A DNA stretch of 6,689 bases from Caldithrix sp. RBG_13_44_9 (GCA_001771055.1 MESS01000106.1:3820-10508); one strand, 5' to 3'; positions 1 to 6,499 are shown, numbered from the stretch's first letter. Numbers and translations are program-made. Notes: generated by a model from the letters alone, not told the origin.

Positions 1-39
1 ACCGTGCATGTGGATGAGATCAAATTATTAAAATGGTAG
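1..39 (+). CDS. nuoK: NADH-quinone oxidoreductase subunit K, C-terminal end (partial)
   Basis: Frame 1 reads THVHVDE-type sequence, precisely TVHVDEIKLLKW, and then a TAG stop at 37-39. The 5' part lies outside the window. NuoK is a small three-helix membrane subunit of complex I (MrpC-like) that sits between the quinone-proximal subunits and the antiporter-like NuoN/M/L. An acidic VDE stretch followed by a short basic/aromatic LLKW end matches the tails of many bacterial NuoK proteins, and nuoK normally lies directly upstream of nuoL. Only 12 codons are visible, so the call rests mainly on position and tail resemblance. The stop is 67 nt from the nuoL start. Confidence 0.72.
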   Translation, partial: TVHVDEIKLLKW

Positions 40-92
40 CCAGGAGCGGATTCACTTCGTCAGCACTGGCCAAAGGCAAACAGGTTAATCCT

Positions 93-96
93 GGAG
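93..96 (+). promoter_or_regulatory. Ribosome binding site of nuoL, with a 2-codon mini-ORF
   Basis: GGAG at 93-96 lies 10 nt before the nuoL ATG at 107. Between them is a second ATG (98-100) that opens the frame ATG-AAA-TAA, whose stop abuts the nuoL ATG. That ATG is only 1 nt from GGAG, so it is unlikely to be the main start. The two bases 93-94 also belong to TCCTGG (89-94), the complement of CCAGGA at 40-45, so a long-range pairing could partly cover the site. Confidence 0.7.
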
Positions 97-106
97 AATG
101 AAATAA

Positions 107-1999
107 ATGGGTAGTTTTATCTGGTTAATTCCTGTGATTCCATTGATGGGAGCTCTGATCAATGGGATCTTCGGTCGCTGGATCAAAGAAAAAGCCGGCG
201 TTATCGCCAATCTTACCGTTTTCAGCAGTTTTGTCCTGTCGATTATTGCCTTTACCCGCGTCCTGCAGGGTGAAATTTTTAATGGCGATTACTTCAGCTG
301 GATCAAAGCCGGCAGCTTTGAAGCGACGTTCGGCCTGCAAGTGGATCAATTGTCCATCGTGATGATGCTGGTGGTTACCGGGGTCGGTTTTTTAATTCAC
401 CTCTATTCCATTGGCTATATGCACGGTGACCCCGGAGTGGCCCGTTATTTTTCCTATCTGAATCTGTTCATTTTTTCCATGCTGATGCTGGTAATGGGTA
501 ACAACCTTCTGCTGCTCTATCTGGGTTGGGAAGGCGTGGGACTGTGCTCTTATCTGCTGATCGGATTCTGGTACGAAAAAGAATCGGCCGCCAAAGCCGG
601 TTTTAAGGCGTTCATCACCAACCGGGTGGGAGATTTTGGATTCGCACTGGGAATCATGTTGATCTTCACTACCCTGGGAACCATCAATTACAGTGAAATA
701 TTTTCTCAAACCGATAAACTGGTCAGTGCCGGAGTTCTGACGGCTTCTGCTCTGCTGCTATTCCTGGGGGCGACCGGCAAATCGGCTCAGTTCCCGCTCT
801 ATATCTGGTTACCAGATGCCATGGAGGGTCCTACTCCGGTTAGCGCCCTCATCCATGCTGCAACCATGGTGACGGCCGGCGTTTACATGGTGGCTCGTTT
901 TAATCCGCTCTTCAGCCTCTCTCCGGAAACCATGATGGTGGTAGTGATCATCGGGACCTTTACCGCCCTGTTCGCTGCCACTATGGCCTTGGTAAATAAA
1001 GATATTAAAAGAGTATTGGCATACAGTACCATCAGCCAGCTGGGTTACATGTTCATCGGGGTAGGAGTGGGTGCCTATGCGGCAGGAATTTTTCACCTGA
1101 TGACCCACGCCTTTTTCAAAGCCCTTTTGTTCCTTGGGGCCGGCTCGGTGATGCATGCCCTGGCCAATGAAACCAATATTGATAAGATGGGTGCACTCTA
1201 TCCCAAAATTAAAACCACCGCCATCACCTTTATCGTGGCCTGGCTGGCCATCAGCGGAATTCCCCCGCTGAGTGGTTTTTTCTCCAAAGATGAAATTTTA
1301 GCCAAGGCCTTTGCCTACAGTCCCTGGGTCTGGGGATTTGGAGTAGCGGGTGCACTGTTAACCGCCTTTTATATGTCCCGGCTGGTCTTCCTCACCTTTT
1401 TCGGGAAGTCCCGGGTAGCTCATGAAGTGGAGCATCACATTCATGAATCGCCAAAGGTGATGACTATTCCGCTAATGTTGCTGGCTATTTTAGCGCTGAT
1501 CGGCGGCTGGGTAGGCATACCACAGATTTTAGGAGGCAGTAATCATTTCGAACACTTTTTAGCTCCGGTCTTCGCCCAGGCTCAGAGTCATCTGCATTTT
1601 TCACATCCCTCGCATACTACCGAATACCTGTTGATGGGAATGTCGGTTCTGGCTGCGGTGGCGGGAATTTCCCTGGCCTATCTGATGTATGTCAAAGGCA
1701 GTATTGATCCGCTGAAAGTTGGACAGCGGTTTGCCGGTGTCTATCGGTTGTTATACAATAAATATTATGTGGATGAAATTTTAAATTCGCTAGTTTATCA
1801 GCCGCTGTGGCAGGCCAGCCTGTGGCTCTGGAAATTTTTTGATAATGTCATCATTGATGGTTTTGTCAACATGACCGGAAAGTTAATGCTGCTGTTGAGT
1901 TTTTTCACCCGCCGCATTCAGACCGGTTATGTACAGAACTATGCGGCTTTTATCATTCTGGGCGCAATCATTATTCTGGCCTATTACTTATTGATGTAA
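107..1999 (+). CDS. nuoL: NADH-quinone oxidoreductase subunit L (proton-pumping antiporter-like subunit)
   Basis: NuoL is the distal antiporter-like subunit of the complex I membrane arm, carrying one of the proton channels and the long lateral helix that spans the arm. The product has 630 residues, close to the usual 600-650. Conserved polar residues sit where expected: E142 in WEGVGLCSYLL (helix 5), D176 in NRVGDFG, K225 in GATGKSAQFPLYIWLPDAMEG (helix 7), H250 in SALIHAATMVTAG (helix 8), H330/H334/K338 in HLMTHAFFKALLF, and K394-D395 in FFSKDEIL (helix 12). These match E. coli E144, D178, K229, H254, H334/H338/K342 and K399-D400 with a small constant offset. The segment around 552-558 (KYYVDEI) is the conserved stretch ahead of the lateral helix, and the protein ends in a last hydrophobic helix (about 612-630). 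A His-rich loop at 439-447 is normal for NuoL. The ATG at 107 is supported by GGAG upstream. No frameshift or missing motif is seen. Confidence 0.97.
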   Translation: MGSFIWLIPVIPLMGALINGIFGRWIKEKAGVIANLTVFSSFVLSIIAFTRVLQGEIFNGDYFSWIKAGSFEATFGLQVDQLSIVMMLVVTGVGFLIHLYSIGYMHGDPGVARYFSYLNLFIFSMLMLVMGNNLLLLYLGWEGVGLCSYLLIGFWYEKESAAKAGFKAFITNRVGDFGFALGIMLIFTTLGTINYSEIFSQTDKLVSAGVLTASALLLFLGATGKSAQFPLYIWLPDAMEGPTPVSALIHAATMVTAGVYMVARFNPLFSLSPETMMVVVIIGTFTALFAATMALVNKDIKRVLAYSTISQLGYMFIGVGVGAYAAGIFHLMTHAFFKALLFLGAGSVMHALANETNIDKMGALYPKIKTTAITFIVAWLAISGIPPLSGFFSKDEILAKAFAYSPWVWGFGVAGALLTAFYMSRLVFLTFFGKSRVAHEVEHHIHESPKVMTIPLMLLAILALIGGWVGIPQILGGSNHFEHFLAPVFAQAQSHLHFSHPSHTTEYLLMGMSVLAAVAGISLAYLMYVKGSIDPLKVGQRFAGVYRLLYNKYYVDEILNSLVYQPLWQASLWLWKFFDNVIIDGFVNMTGKLMLLLSFFTRRIQTGYVQNYAAFIILGAIIILAYYLLM

Positions 2000-2005
2000 G
2001 ATGAT

Positions 2006-2010
2006 GGGAG
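2006..2010 (+). promoter_or_regulatory. Ribosome binding site deciding the nuoM start
   Basis: GGGAG lies 8 nt before an ATG at 2019. Two in-frame ATGs at 2001 and 2004 are further upstream, but they precede or overlap this Shine-Dalgarno sequence and have no site of their own at good spacing. The start is therefore placed at 2019, 19 nt after the nuoL stop, rather than at 2001. Confidence 0.75.
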
Positions 2011-2018
2011 ATTTTTTC

Positions 2019-3596
2019 ATGAATCCGCAGCTTCTCTTAAATGTGACGATCTTTCTGCCACTGGCTGGTGTGATCACCCTGCTGTTTTTTCCGAAAGAAA
2101 AAGAACAACTCATAAAGATCTGGGCACTGTTCATCAGTTTAGTTACTTTCCTACTGTCTGTTCCGCTGTTTTGCTCTTTCCGTTCCGGAGTAAGCGATAT
2201 TCAGTTTGAAACCCTGGCGGTCTGGATTCCGGCCATCGGCGCCAACTACCGGGTGGGTTTGGATGGCATCAGCATTCTGCTGTATATGTTAACCGCTTTC
2301 ATGATCCCGATTGCGATTCTGGCCTCCTTTCACGCTATCACCTACCGGGTGAAGGAATATATGATCACTTTCCTGTTCCTAGAGACCGGAATGCTGGGAG
2401 TTTTTTCAGCCCTGGATCTGGTGTTATTCTATATCTTCTGGGAAGCCATGCTCATCCCGATGTATTTGATCATCGGGATCTGGGGCGGCCCCAGACGGAT
2501 TTATGCTGCCATCAAGTTCGTGATTTACACCATGGTCGGTTCAGCTCTGATGCTGGCGGCAATCTTATATCTCTACTTCCTGAATCATAATTTCACCGGG
2601 ATCTATACTTTCGATATTCTGAAAATGTATCAATTGAGTATCCCTTTCGGAAAACAGGTCTGGTTATTCCTGGCTTTTGCCCTGGCTTTTGCCATCAAGG
2701 TGCCGCTCTTCCCGCTGCATACCTGGCTGCCGGATGCTCACGTTGAAGCACCCACAGCCGGATCAATTATCCTGGCAGCAGTTTTATTGAAGATGGGGAC
2801 TTATGGTTTCTTGCGTTTTAACCTGCCTATTTTTCCGGAAGCCTCGCTCTACTTCACCCAGTTGTTTTTTATCCTGGCAGTGATCGGGATATTATATGGT
2901 GCACTGGTATCCATGGTGCAGGATGATATCAAAAAACTGGTGGCTTATTCCTCGGTGGCCCATCTGGGATTTGTGATGCTGGGAATTTTTGCCATGACGG
3001 TGCAGGGATTGCAGGGTGGGATCCTTCAGATGATCAATCATGGTCTCTCTACCGGGGCGCTGTTTTTGGCAGTGGGAATGATCTATGAACGGCGTCACAC
3101 CCGGCTGATCGAAGATTTCGGCGGAATCAGTAAATCCATGCCCATCTTCGCCTCGCTGTTCCTGATTGTCTGTCTTTCCTCTCTGGGACTGCCCGGTACC
3201 AACGGCTTTGTGGGTGAGTTCCTGATTTTAGTGGGAACCTTCATGGTCAATAAAACTTTTGCCGTTCTGGGTACGGCCGGAATTATTATTGCCGCGGTCT
3301 ATCTGTTGTGGATGTATAAGCGGATGATGTTTGGAACTATCACCCATGAAGAGAACCGTAAACTGGTGGATCTGGATCTGCGGGAAGTGGTGGCACTGAT
3401 CTCCATTATTATCTTCATTTTCTGGATCGGGATTTATCCCAGTACTTTTACCCAGAAAACTGAGGCGAGTGTGAACCACCTCATCCAGCGGGTAAAAAAA
3501 GCTCAGGTAAATTTACAGCTGGAAAACCGCGTTCTGGACTTTAAGAGTTTTCTTTCCTTTTTAGCAGATGACAATAAACAAGCGGGCGGAAAATAA
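2019..3596 (+). CDS. nuoM: NADH-quinone oxidoreductase subunit M (proton-pumping antiporter-like subunit)
   Basis: NuoM is the middle antiporter-like subunit of complex I and forms one proton channel between NuoN and NuoL. The start at 2019 gives 525 residues; E. coli NuoM has 509. Key residues, numbered from this start, are E142 in FYIFWEAMLIPMY (helix 5), K227 in FAIKVPLFPLHTWLPDAH (helix 7), K258 in VLLKMGTYG (helix 8), H315 in AYSSVAHLGF, H341 in QMINHGLSTGALF and E400 in GFVGEFL (helix 12). These correspond to E. coli E144, K234, K265, H322, H348 and E407. Glutamate rather than lysine in helix 12 separates NuoM from NuoL and NuoN. After the last hydrophobic helix (about 455-477) there is a polar tail of almost 50 residues, rich in K, Q, N and D, which is longer than in many homologues. 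It follows nuoL after 19 nt and precedes nuoN by 26 nt, so co-transcription is very likely. Confidence 0.97.
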   Translation: MNPQLLLNVTIFLPLAGVITLLFFPKEKEQLIKIWALFISLVTFLLSVPLFCSFRSGVSDIQFETLAVWIPAIGANYRVGLDGISILLYMLTAFMIPIAILASFHAITYRVKEYMITFLFLETGMLGVFSALDLVLFYIFWEAMLIPMYLIIGIWGGPRRIYAAIKFVIYTMVGSALMLAAILYLYFLNHNFTGIYTFDILKMYQLSIPFGKQVWLFLAFALAFAIKVPLFPLHTWLPDAHVEAPTAGSIILAAVLLKMGTYGFLRFNLPIFPEASLYFTQLFFILAVIGILYGALVSMVQDDIKKLVAYSSVAHLGFVMLGIFAMTVQGLQGGILQMINHGLSTGALFLAVGMIYERRHTRLIEDFGGISKSMPIFASLFLIVCLSSLGLPGTNGFVGEFLILVGTFMVNKTFAVLGTAGIIIAAVYLLWMYKRMMFGTITHEENRKLVDLDLREVVALISIIIFIFWIGIYPSTFTQKTEASVNHLIQRVKKAQVNLQLENRVLDFKSFLSFLADDNKQAGGK

Positions 3597-3610
3597 ATAT
3601 CGGTACTTTT

Positions 3611-3615
3611 GGAGG
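3611..3615 (+). promoter_or_regulatory. Ribosome binding site of nuoN, indicating a TTG start
   Basis: GGAGG at 3611-3615 is a strong Shine-Dalgarno sequence with 7 nt to a TTG at 3623. No ATG lies at suitable spacing. The next in-frame alternative, GTG at 3632, would be 16 nt away, which is too far. The placement supports TTG as the initiation codon. Confidence 0.75.
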
Positions 3616-3622
3616 TTGACTT

Positions 3623-5065
3623 TTGATATCTGTGAATCTACAAACATCAGATTTTTTAGGAATTCTACCCCATCTGGTTCTGTCAGTATTTGGGATTCTA
3701 ATGCTGGGACTGGGAGTTTTTATTCCGAAATCTAAACATAAATGGCTGGCTTATATTGGTTTATTCGGAATTATTCTGGGAGCTGCGGGCAATGTTCTGC
3801 TGTGGGGGCAAAACTACTCGGCCTTCGGTGAGATGGTGCGGGTGGATCAATTATCAATCATCCTTAATTTTATTTTTCTGACCACCGCTGCCTTCAGCCT
3901 GCTGTTGACCATCAACTATTCTGAATTCGTGGAATTGGAATTTATTGAATTCATCCCTCTGGTATTGTTGGCAACTACCGGTATGATGCTGATGGCCAGC
4001 GCCGGTCACCTGATGATCATTTTCCTCGGCCTGGAGACCATGTCTATTGCTCTCTATGTCATGGCCGGTTTCAGGCGCGATAACAAATATTCACTGGAAG
4101 CAGCCCTGAAATATTTTTTGCTGGGCGCCTTTGCTACCGGCTTTCTTTTATATGGAATTGCCCTGATCTACGGAGTGGTTGGAAGTGCCGATCTGAAAGC
4201 GATCATGGAATATTTTACTAAAAATTCCCTCGATGCCAATGTATTGAGTCTGATTGGCCTGGGGCTGCTGATTGTAGGCTTCGGTTTTAAGGTCGCGCTG
4301 GTTCCGTTTCATATGTGGACTCCTGATGTTTACCAGGGTTCACCCATGCCGGTTACTGCCTACATGGCAGTAGGGGCCAAGGCCGCCGGCTTTGCTGCTA
4401 TTTTAAGAGTGTTCATCCAGAGTGCCAATTTTATTTCCTTTCAATGGGCTGATATATTTTGGATTCTGGCTGTGCTGACCATGACGGTGGGAAATGTTAT
4501 GGCCCTGGTGCAGGATGATATCAAAAGAATGCTGGCCTATTCCAGCATTGCCCATGCCGGCTATCTGCTGGTAGGAGTGGTGTCGGCCAATGATTTGACC
4601 ATACCCAGTGTGGTGTTCTACCTGTTGGTTTATCTGTTTATGAATATGGGGGCCTTTGCGGTAGCAGAACTGGTCGGTTCTAAAGAAGAGAAGAAGACCA
4701 AAATTAACTATTTCCATGGATTAGGTTATTCCAATCCCTTCATCGGATTGGTCATGGCGGTATGCATGTTCAGTCTGGCCGGATTTCCGCCTGCCGCCGG
4801 TTTCATTGGCAAATTCTATCTGTTCAGTTCAGCCATGCAATCCGGATATCTGTGGCTGGTCATTATCGGAGTGATTAACTCGGTGATCTCGGTTTATTAT
4901 TATCTGCGCATTGTGGTGGCAATGTACATGTATAAACCAGAAGAAGGAGCGGAAAAAATTGAAATCATGGCTGGTACCCGGCTGGTGCTGTTATTATCCA
5001 TCCTGAGTATTCTATATCTGGGAGTATTACCGAATACTTTTCTCAAACTGTTTTATCTGTTTTAA
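3623..5065 (+). CDS. nuoN: NADH-quinone oxidoreductase subunit N (proton-pumping antiporter-like subunit)
   Basis: NuoN is the proximal antiporter-like subunit of complex I, next to NuoK, and contributes a proton channel. The product has 480 residues against 485 in E. coli, with about 14 hydrophobic helices. Family residues are present: E138 in FLGLETMSIALYVMAGF (helix 5), K163 in ALKYFLLGAF, K223 and H230 in GFGFKVALVPFHMWTPDVYQG (helix 7), K253 in AVGAKAAGFA (helix 8), H311 in AYSSIAHAGYLL and K397 in GFIGKFYLF (helix 12). The lysines match E. coli K158, K217, K247 and K395. The WTPDVYQGSP motif is typical of NuoN, as opposed to WLPDA in L and M. Translation starts at TTG after GGAGG. It is the last nuo gene seen; the stop TAA (5063-5065) runs into a T-rich stretch with only a weak 5-bp hairpin, so the transcript end here is unclear. 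Confidence 0.97.
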   Translation: MISVNLQTSDFLGILPHLVLSVFGILMLGLGVFIPKSKHKWLAYIGLFGIILGAAGNVLLWGQNYSAFGEMVRVDQLSIILNFIFLTTAAFSLLLTINYSEFVELEFIEFIPLVLLATTGMMLMASAGHLMIIFLGLETMSIALYVMAGFRRDNKYSLEAALKYFLLGAFATGFLLYGIALIYGVVGSADLKAIMEYFTKNSLDANVLSLIGLGLLIVGFGFKVALVPFHMWTPDVYQGSPMPVTAYMAVGAKAAGFAAILRVFIQSANFISFQWADIFWILAVLTMTVGNVMALVQDDIKRMLAYSSIAHAGYLLVGVVSANDLTIPSVVFYLLVYLFMNMGAFAVAELVGSKEEKKTKINYFHGLGYSNPFIGLVMAVCMFSLAGFPPAAGFIGKFYLFSSAMQSGYLWLVIIGVINSVISVYYYLRIVVAMYMYKPEEGAEKIEIMAGTRLVLLLSILSILYLGVLPNTFLKLFYLF

Positions 5066-5202
5066 GTTTTTTTGTTTTCCGGTTATTTTATAAAGTTTGA
5101 AACATTTCTTCCGATTACGCATTTAGTAGTTTGTGATGTGAATCTATAGCGGAACTTAAAACTTATTTATATTTGAGTAACATTAGATTTTTCCAAATTT
5201 AG

Positions 5203-5234
5203 TTTGCTTTTACTGAGTTCGAGTAATAAATTTT
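5203..5234 (+). promoter_or_regulatory. Candidate promoter upstream of porV
   Basis: TTTG at 5203-5206 is followed after 20 nt by TAAATTTT at 5227-5234. This matches the Bacteroidota pattern (TTTG near -33, TAnnTTTG near -7) except for the final G. Read as a sigma-70 type promoter the boxes are only moderate. In AT-rich DNA such matches arise by chance, so the call is weak. Initiation near 5240 would give porV a leader of roughly 175 nt containing the attenuator-like hairpins. Confidence 0.25.
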
Positions 5235-5293
5235 TCAGCCATTAAAATGTTGAGGGTGCTTATCGGTATTTGTTAAGGATAAAAAATTTTAGC

Positions 5294-5302
5294 TGTTATA
5301 AA
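5294..5302 (+). promoter_or_regulatory. Candidate extended -10 promoter element
   Basis: TGTTATAAA reads as an extended -10 (TGn then TATAAA, five of six matches to TATAAT). No good -35 box lies 16-18 nt upstream. Initiation would fall near 5309, just before the putative leader ORF, giving a leader of about 108 nt. It competes with the candidate at 5203-5234; the sequence alone does not decide. Confidence 0.22.
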
Positions 5303-5320
5303 AAATATTAGAAGTATTAA

Positions 5321-5383
5321 ATGTCCTTAGCAAATATTTTGCACCCAACGATTACAACCGAATGTAATGTTGGTGAACGATAA
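5321..5383 (+). CDS. Possible 20-residue leader peptide
   Basis: An ATG at 5321 opens 20 codons ending at TAA 5381-5383. AGAAG at 5310-5314 could serve as a weak ribosome binding site 6 nt upstream. The peptide is not hydrophobic and includes the run HPTITTE, with three threonines in four residues of its centre. What makes it worth noting is placement: the frame covers the whole alternative hairpin (5342-5375) and ends on the first base of the right arm of the terminator hairpin, so a translating ribosome would control which hairpin forms. A random ORF of this size is common, so this is a hypothesis only. Confidence 0.2.
   Translation: MSLANILHPTITTECNVGER
5342..5375 (+). promoter_or_regulatory. 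Antiterminator-like hairpin in the porV leader
   Basis: CACCCAACGATTACA (5342-5356) pairs with TGTAATGTTGGTG (5363-5375). I count 13 base pairs with two single-base bulges (C5344 and G5350) and a six-base loop, ACCGAA. The loop and the first three bases of the right arm contain the left arm of the terminator hairpin that follows, so the two structures exclude each other. This hairpin is transcribed first. The pairing is seen directly; its role as an antiterminator is inferred. Confidence 0.45.
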
Positions 5384-5401
5384 CATTCGGTTTTTGTTTT
5401 T
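5356..5401 (+). terminator. Rho-independent terminator-like hairpin directly upstream of porV
   Basis: AACCGAATGT (5356-5365) pairs perfectly with ACATTCGGTT (5383-5392), a 10-bp stem. The 17-base loop can form a small inner GTT/AAC stem around GGTG. TTTTTGTTTTT follows at 5391-5401, as expected for an intrinsic terminator. It ends only 5 nt before the porV Shine-Dalgarno sequence, so any transcript reaching porV from further upstream must pass it. It could terminate nuo read-through, end a small RNA, or act as an attenuator of porV; the overlapping alternative hairpin favours the last. Confidence 0.65.
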
Positions 5402-5406
5402 ATTAT

Positions 5407-5411
5407 GGAGG
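5407..5411 (+). promoter_or_regulatory. Ribosome binding site deciding the porV start
   Basis: GGAGG lies 5 nt before the ATG at 5417. An in-frame ATG at 5405 overlaps this site and has no Shine-Dalgarno sequence of its own; using it would add MEVF in front of the signal peptide. The start at 5417 is preferred. Confidence 0.75.
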
Positions 5412-5416
5412 TTTTC

Positions 5417-6499
5417 ATGAAAACGATTTTGTGGTTCCTGACCATCATTTTCCTGAGTCCATTTCTTCTCAGTCCGGTTTTTGCCCAGGGGGAAGCTACC
5501 GTTCTCTTCCTGATCATCAATCCCGGTGCCCGACAGGGGGGGATGGGTGAAACTGGCGTGGCCCTAGCAGATGATGCTACTGCCATCTACTGGAATCCGG
5601 CCGGGCTGGCTTTCCAATACGAAGATCCTGAAGTGGATAAAAAAGGCGAAGTTACTCTGATGCATGTGAACTGGCTGCCGCAGTTTAATCTGTCCGATAT
5701 GTATTATGACTACGCCGCCGGCCGTTATCACTGGCAGGATGTGGGGACATTGGGTATGGCTATCCAATACATCAGTTACGGGGAAAGTATCTATACCGGT
5801 GAAGGCGGTCCCGAGGAACTGGGCCGCTTCAACAGCAGCGAAGTATCGGTGACCGGCAGTTATGCCTTGAAACTAAAATCTAATTTAGGACTTGGAGTCA
5901 ATTTAAAATACATTTACTCCCGGCTTTCACCCATTGAGGTCACAGTTGGTGCAGAAAAAGGAAAGGGCATCGCCTCCGGATTTGCGGTTGATCTGGGAGT
6001 GCTCTGGCATCCGGGTTTTGCCAAGAAACTCAGTCTGGGTGCCAACCTCAGCAATGTAGGACCAAAGATTTCTTATGTGGATTACACCCAGGCCGACCCG
6101 CTCCCCACAAACTTGCGATTGGGACTGGCCTATCACCTGGTGAAGAGTCAATATAATACTCTGACCTTTATCTATGAAACCAACCGGTTACTGGTACATC
6201 GTGACAGTACCTCCGTGGACGGAGTATTCGAAGCTATGTTCTATTCTGCCTGGGCTGATGAGGATGGATTTACGAAGTTCACCCACTCCATCGGAGCTGA
6301 GTACTGGTATACCGATCTCATTGCCCTGCGAGCCGGTTATTTTTATGAAGACCCGAGTGCAGGCGGCAGGAAATTCTATACTTTTGGCGGTGGATTGCGT
6401 TATTCCCTGTTTGGATTTGATTTCAGTTATATATTAGGCTCAGTGGAAGACAGTCCGCTTTCCGATACCATGCGCTTTTCCCTCGGTATAAAATTCTGA
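5417..6499 (+). CDS. porV: PorV/PorQ-family outer-membrane beta-barrel protein, probable type IX secretion PorV
   Basis: PorV (LptO) is an outer-membrane barrel of the T9SS that collects cargo from the SprA translocon and delivers it to the PorU sortase in the attachment complex. The product has 360 residues from the ATG at 5417. It begins with a signal peptide (MK, hydrophobic stretch 4-22, likely cleavage after VFA at 23). The family signature follows at 35-66: NPGARQGGMGETGVALADD and then AIYWNPAGLAF. Further family-like stretches are LSDMYYDYAAGRYH (about 92-105), NVGPKISYVDY (213-223) and PLPTNLRLGLAYH (228-240). Alternating polar/hydrophobic segments run through the rest, and the chain ends in MRFSLGIKF with a C-terminal Phe, the usual end of an outer-membrane barrel. 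The length fits PorV (about 390 residues in Porphyromonas). PorQ or another member of the family is possible, since neighbouring T9SS genes are not visible. It is separated from nuoN by 351 nt that hold possible control elements. Confidence 0.85.
   Translation: MKTILWFLTIIFLSPFLLSPVFAQGEATVLFLIINPGARQGGMGETGVALADDATAIYWNPAGLAFQYEDPEVDKKGEVTLMHVNWLPQFNLSDMYYDYAAGRYHWQDVGTLGMAIQYISYGESIYTGEGGPEELGRFNSSEVSVTGSYALKLKSNLGLGVNLKYIYSRLSPIEVTVGAEKGKGIASGFAVDLGVLWHPGFAKKLSLGANLSNVGPKISYVDYTQADPLPTNLRLGLAYHLVKSQYNTLTFIYETNRLLVHRDSTSVDGVFEAMFYSAWADEDGFTKFTHSIGAEYWYTDLIALRAGYFYEDPSAGGRKFYTFGGGLRYSLFGFDFSYILGSVEDSPLSDTMRFSLGIKF

Larger units (their letters stand above)
5066..5416. other. AT-rich intergenic region between nuoN and porV
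   Basis: These 351 nt are visibly richer in A and T than the flanking genes and contain no convincing conventional gene. From the start: a T-run after nuoN (5067-5073), an unassigned AT-rich stretch to about 5200, candidate promoters near 5203-5234 and 5294-5302, a possible short leader ORF (5321-5383), two mutually exclusive hairpins (5342-5375 and 5356-5392) and the porV ribosome binding site. The separation marks the boundary between the respiratory operon and a separately controlled porV unit. Confidence 0.8.

Noticed and set aside
392..1156. Minus-strand open frames inside nuoL (392-709 and 809-1156)
   Set aside because: They lie opposite strongly conserved NuoL motifs; their products are rich in His, Gln and Gly as expected for antisense reading of membrane-protein codons, and resemble no family.
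2001..2003. ATG at 2001 as the nuoM start
   Set aside because: It lies upstream of the GGGAG Shine-Dalgarno sequence that is well spaced for the ATG at 2019, and has no ribosome site of its own.
5045..5073. Possible terminator right at the nuoN stop: AAACT (5045-5049), AGTTT (5065-5069) and a T-run
   Set aside because: The stem is only 5 bp, mostly A/T, with a 15-base loop; too weak to call an intrinsic terminator.
5109..5154. Imperfect hairpin with TTCCG (5109-5113) against CGGAA (5150-5154) and inner CGCAT/ATGTG pairing
   Set aside because: It has a bulge, a six-base asymmetric internal loop and a 13-base apical loop, no T-tract, and nothing else to suggest function; it is likely chance.
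5168..5175. TATATTTG, an exact match to the Bacteroidota -7 element TAnnTTTG
   Set aside because: No TTG/TTTG element lies about 20 nt upstream (the nearest TTTG at 5130-5133 is 34 nt away), and such octamers are expected by chance in AT-rich DNA.
5401..5406. TATTAT as a -10 box directly upstream of porV
   Set aside because: It would place the transcription start at about 5413, removing the GGAGG ribosome site, and there is no -35 box at proper spacing.
6174..6437. Plus-strand 87-codon frame inside porV and minus-strand frames at 5564-5767, 5927-6151 and 6440-6673
   Set aside because: All overlap the porV barrel or its hairpin in other frames, lack ribosome binding sites and show no domain; the one at 6440-6673 also lies opposite the exported protein start.
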